Shown: one piece after another, positions 61,216-64,000 of the stretch
How the letters are laid out: the number at the start of each line of letters is the position of its first letter
Position numbering within the stretch: position 1 is the stretch's first letter
Source: Promerops cafer
Taxonomy: Eukaryota; Chordata; Aves; Passeriformes; Nectariniidae
Direction: 5' to 3'
DNA: 64,000 nt
Assembly: GCA_013398275.1 (NCBI GenBank)
Contig: VZSE01004122.1
Span: 1,899,902-1,963,901, forward strand
Notes under the pieces: generated by a model
Seen by the model: the letters and a program-made list of their open reading frames with translations, nothing else
The model's database searches: none
What the model was told of the DNA's origin: nothing
Translations under genes and position numbers: made by a program

Positions 61216-64000
61216 GTAAGAAAGTATTTAAAAATAAAGGAGAATTGAGGAAGCAAAAGAGAGAGCAAGGGTGACAGTCATAAGCTCCTCCAACTGAAGT
61301 TTCTCAAAGCAAGATTTTTTAATGTGGGTCATCATATAAAGGATATTTGAGGACAGTGAGATGATTTAGTATCTAGGGATAAAATGGTTCCTGTGAAAAC
61401 CAGAAAAGGCATCTTTCTTATTTTTCCATCCCACAAACTGGCATTTTACATTATTGGGAAAGCCTAGGAATGCAGAAGAAAATGTACTCTTTGATCACGG
61501 TCCTAACACTAAACCAATCTAACAGAGAATTGGAGTTGTAGATGCATTAGGAAGACTTAGAATGCCACTCATGGCTAGATTAAAGAGGAAGCTCTTGAAC
61601 AATTTTCTCCTTCACATCAGAGCAAAAACTTATCTCTCAGAAAAATCAAAACAAGGAAAAAATATCCATCTTGACTGCTTTGTAATCTAATTCTGTGTTA
61701 TAGGCCAAGTTGTGAGAAGGGTGTTTACAGCAATGAGGCACTAATATATTCATTGGAAGCCAAAGTGGTCTCTGAAAAATACTGAAGTACAAAAGCAATT
61801 ACCATTAATCATTATACACAATGAAAGTAGAGTTATCGTGAGGTAATAATGCCTTCTGAAATAGCACATTACCACCTAGGATAAAAGAGCAGCTTCTGCA
61901 TTGCTGTTGCTGCTCTCTCGTGAATGCTTATGACGTCCTTTTTTTGTATGTTTTGCCATCCAGGTGGGTTCTGACCTTAGTAAAGAGCATGGTTCTCCAA
62001 CAGAGAAAGCTCTTTTTCCACAATAATGAAGAGCATAGTTATTGCAACCTCTGGGCATGCAAACTGGGAACATTCGCTTAAAGCCCTCAAAGAGGCTTTT
62101 GCAAAGGAGGAGAATGGCTTCTGCCCAAGTGAAACTCAGCTACTGTGCAGAAAAGCAGTGTCAGCTGTCTGTATCTCTGTACTGCCAGTTTCTTAAGCAG
62201 ACCACAGGCCAAGGGCTGGCCTTCTGCACCAAGCATGAGGAATTGCCTGAGTGCAACTCGCAGTCACTTCTAGCACAAATGAAGGAAGGCGGAGTCAACC
62301 TGAGGCAGCAGAATTCACAAAAGGCTTAGTCAAAGAAGGAGGATCCTTTATCTGGTGATGAGGCAAGGAATGTCAAGGGAAAATTATTTGGCACCTAACC
62401 AGCAGGACCTGAGGTACCTACAGTAATGCCATGGGCAAGGAGCAGCATTGCCTTGTAGGCACGTTCAGTGCCACTGATGAGATGAGCTGCTTAGTAATTT
62501 GCCCTGACAGCAACAACCTCTCCTGTACCTGCCCTGTATATTTTGTCAAAATAACATTGGTTTGTTCTGATGTGCTACTCGAGTGGAAATGAGCTGATAC
62601 AGAGAAGGCACGGGAGATAACAAACAACAAGCTGTGAACTTGAAATCATGCCTTAACTTTTTTTAATCCCTAGGTCTCAGAGAAAAACTAAACCTTTTGG
62701 GCACTGCTAGCAGTGTTACTTAAATCCCTTTACACAAGATGGTGTGCTCCTGCATGGACTTCAGTGCAGCACTTAAGGGAAAGCTCATACTCTCCCTTCA
62801 AGAATTCTTCCTAGAGAAGGTGCCTCTAGGCAAATTCTTTTTACCTGTTTTCTAGGTAATTTGTGGGTCTATTGATTTCAAGCCCATTATATTAAGGCAG
62901 GGTGGTCTACATGATTCTAATCAGGAGCAGCTGAGTATCTGACATGCTGCTAGCTATGGTGGAACAACTTGGGAAATAACTACAATTTTTTGCTTTCTGC
63001 TTTGACCTCCAGATTTTCTTAAAACTTGAACTAGGCAGAGTTTTGAATTGTGCATTTCAGTGCTGTGGAGCTGGGCAGAGAAAGAAGAAGAAGAAAACCA
63101 TCTTTCCTTCAGGAGATTTGTTATGTACATAATTTTCTTGTATTTCTACTTATCTCAGTAATTGCATCCTTATATTTACACAAACACCTTTTATTTCAAG
63201 GAAGCATTTCAGATTTCAATTATCTCTGAAATTCAAGTTTACCAGAATAAGAACAGCAACTGTATTTAACATCTCACTGAAAGGGCTTCTAGAATAAATA
63301 TTTTATTGCATGAAATTAATAACTTCATGTGTGACAAGTGTAAAACAACACAGAGATATTTTAGATACTATAGCTTTAAATAAATTGCAAATTCAGGAAA
63401 AGTAGGGATATTGGTTAGAATCTTTTTACCACATTCTCCTGTATTTAATATAATAGATCCTAGAAGTTTGTTTCTTCTTTGATTTAGTGATAAAGGTATT
63501 TGCCCTTACTTCTTCAGCCTTTGACAAAGTTCATATGAAAAACAGATTCTTGGTAGAGCCCAAAAGGAATGTTGTGTTCCTCTGAAACTGACTTTGTTAT
63601 GGCTGTGCATTGACTTCCTATAAATTTCATTAAATTACACTTATTCAGACTTTAAAAAATGGCTTAATTTTGTACTTACCTTTTTGTACACTGAGCTAGT
63701 GCATTTGGGTTTGTCAGACATACTTGTGTTAACTTCCTTTCCTTAATTTCAGTGTTGTTCCATGTGTGGGTATTTGTGTGTGCCTAACTGGAGATAACAG
63801 CAAAACACAAAACTACTGACAGAAAAAAAAAAAAAGAAAAAAGAAAAAAAAGAAGAATTAATACTTTGTTCATAATCAGAAAGCAGATTATTTGTTCCCA
63901 ACAAGGTTTCAAGTGAATTCAGCCTAATATTCCTCCGAAGTTGCAACAGGCCTTGAAAATCTTTCACTTCAAATATTTAATACTAAGTAATAATTTAGAC
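61216..64000. other. Gene-free DNA
   Basis: No confident gene. A 57-codon plus-strand frame starts at 62027 and reads like protein but is not recognisable. The 95-codon frame at 62042-62329 overlaps it in another register. An A-rich low-complexity run ends the region at 63823-63856. Confidence 0.5.
63823..63856. repeat. A-rich low-complexity run
   Basis: Poly(A) broken by single G bases over about 34 bp. There is no upstream retrocopy that would make it a retroposon tail. Confidence 0.9.

Noticed and set aside
1..64000. tRNA, rRNA, CRISPR, operon-like or phage features
   Set aside because: No B-box-like GGTTCRANNCC in a foldable context, no regular spaced repeats and no compact gene arrays. 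The sequence is vertebrate nuclear DNA.

Overview
The window looks like 64 kb of non-coding nuclear DNA from a bird, most likely a passerine. The evidence is the repeat content. Chicken-repeat-1 (CR1) LINE fragments are recognisable at three places, one solo LTR resembles passerine endogenous-retrovirus LTRs as I remember them, and no mammalian-type Alu, B1 or L1 is visible. The DNA is AT-rich and CpG-poor almost throughout. Open frames are short and scattered on both strands, and none carries a protein domain I can name with confidence. There are no operons, rRNA, tRNA or CRISPR arrays. I found no new multi-gene biological system here.

Layout. 1-20.9 kb: unannotatable intergenic or intronic sequence with a minus-strand CR1 tail (2641-2880), short simple repeats and a purine-rich tract near 18.5 kb. 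20.93-22.2 kb: the most distinctive locus, a CpG-island-like segment (33 CpG counted in 407 bp on the left, 6 in about 45 bp on the right) split by a solo LTR at 21338-22152. The LTR lies on the minus strand, has TGT...ACA ends and a 5-bp CTCCC target duplication, and contains an assembly gap of 40 N. Candidate splice donors point out of the CpG-rich DNA on both strands, so this could be the 5' end of a gene or lncRNA. 22.2-39.3 kb: more gene-free DNA, including stretches that look like conserved non-coding sequence by eye only.

39.3-43.6 kb: a 2.15-kb sequence occurs twice, end to end, joined by a single N, with about 12 substitutions and one 13-bp indel. This is best read as two alleles placed in tandem by the assembler (a false duplication), not as a biological tandem repeat. 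The unit holds minus-strand broken open frames that may be an old retroviral env-like fossil; that assignment is weak.

43.6-64 kb: gene-free DNA with a long, decayed plus-strand CR1 copy (about 55.89-57.50 kb) that still shows the VPQG reverse-transcriptase motif, an older minus-strand CR1 tail at 61.05-61.21 kb, and a small imperfect tandem repeat at 60.27 kb carrying two AP-1-type TGAGTCA sites. Nothing indicates that genes work together in this window. If there is a transcription unit, the CpG island is the place to look for its start.
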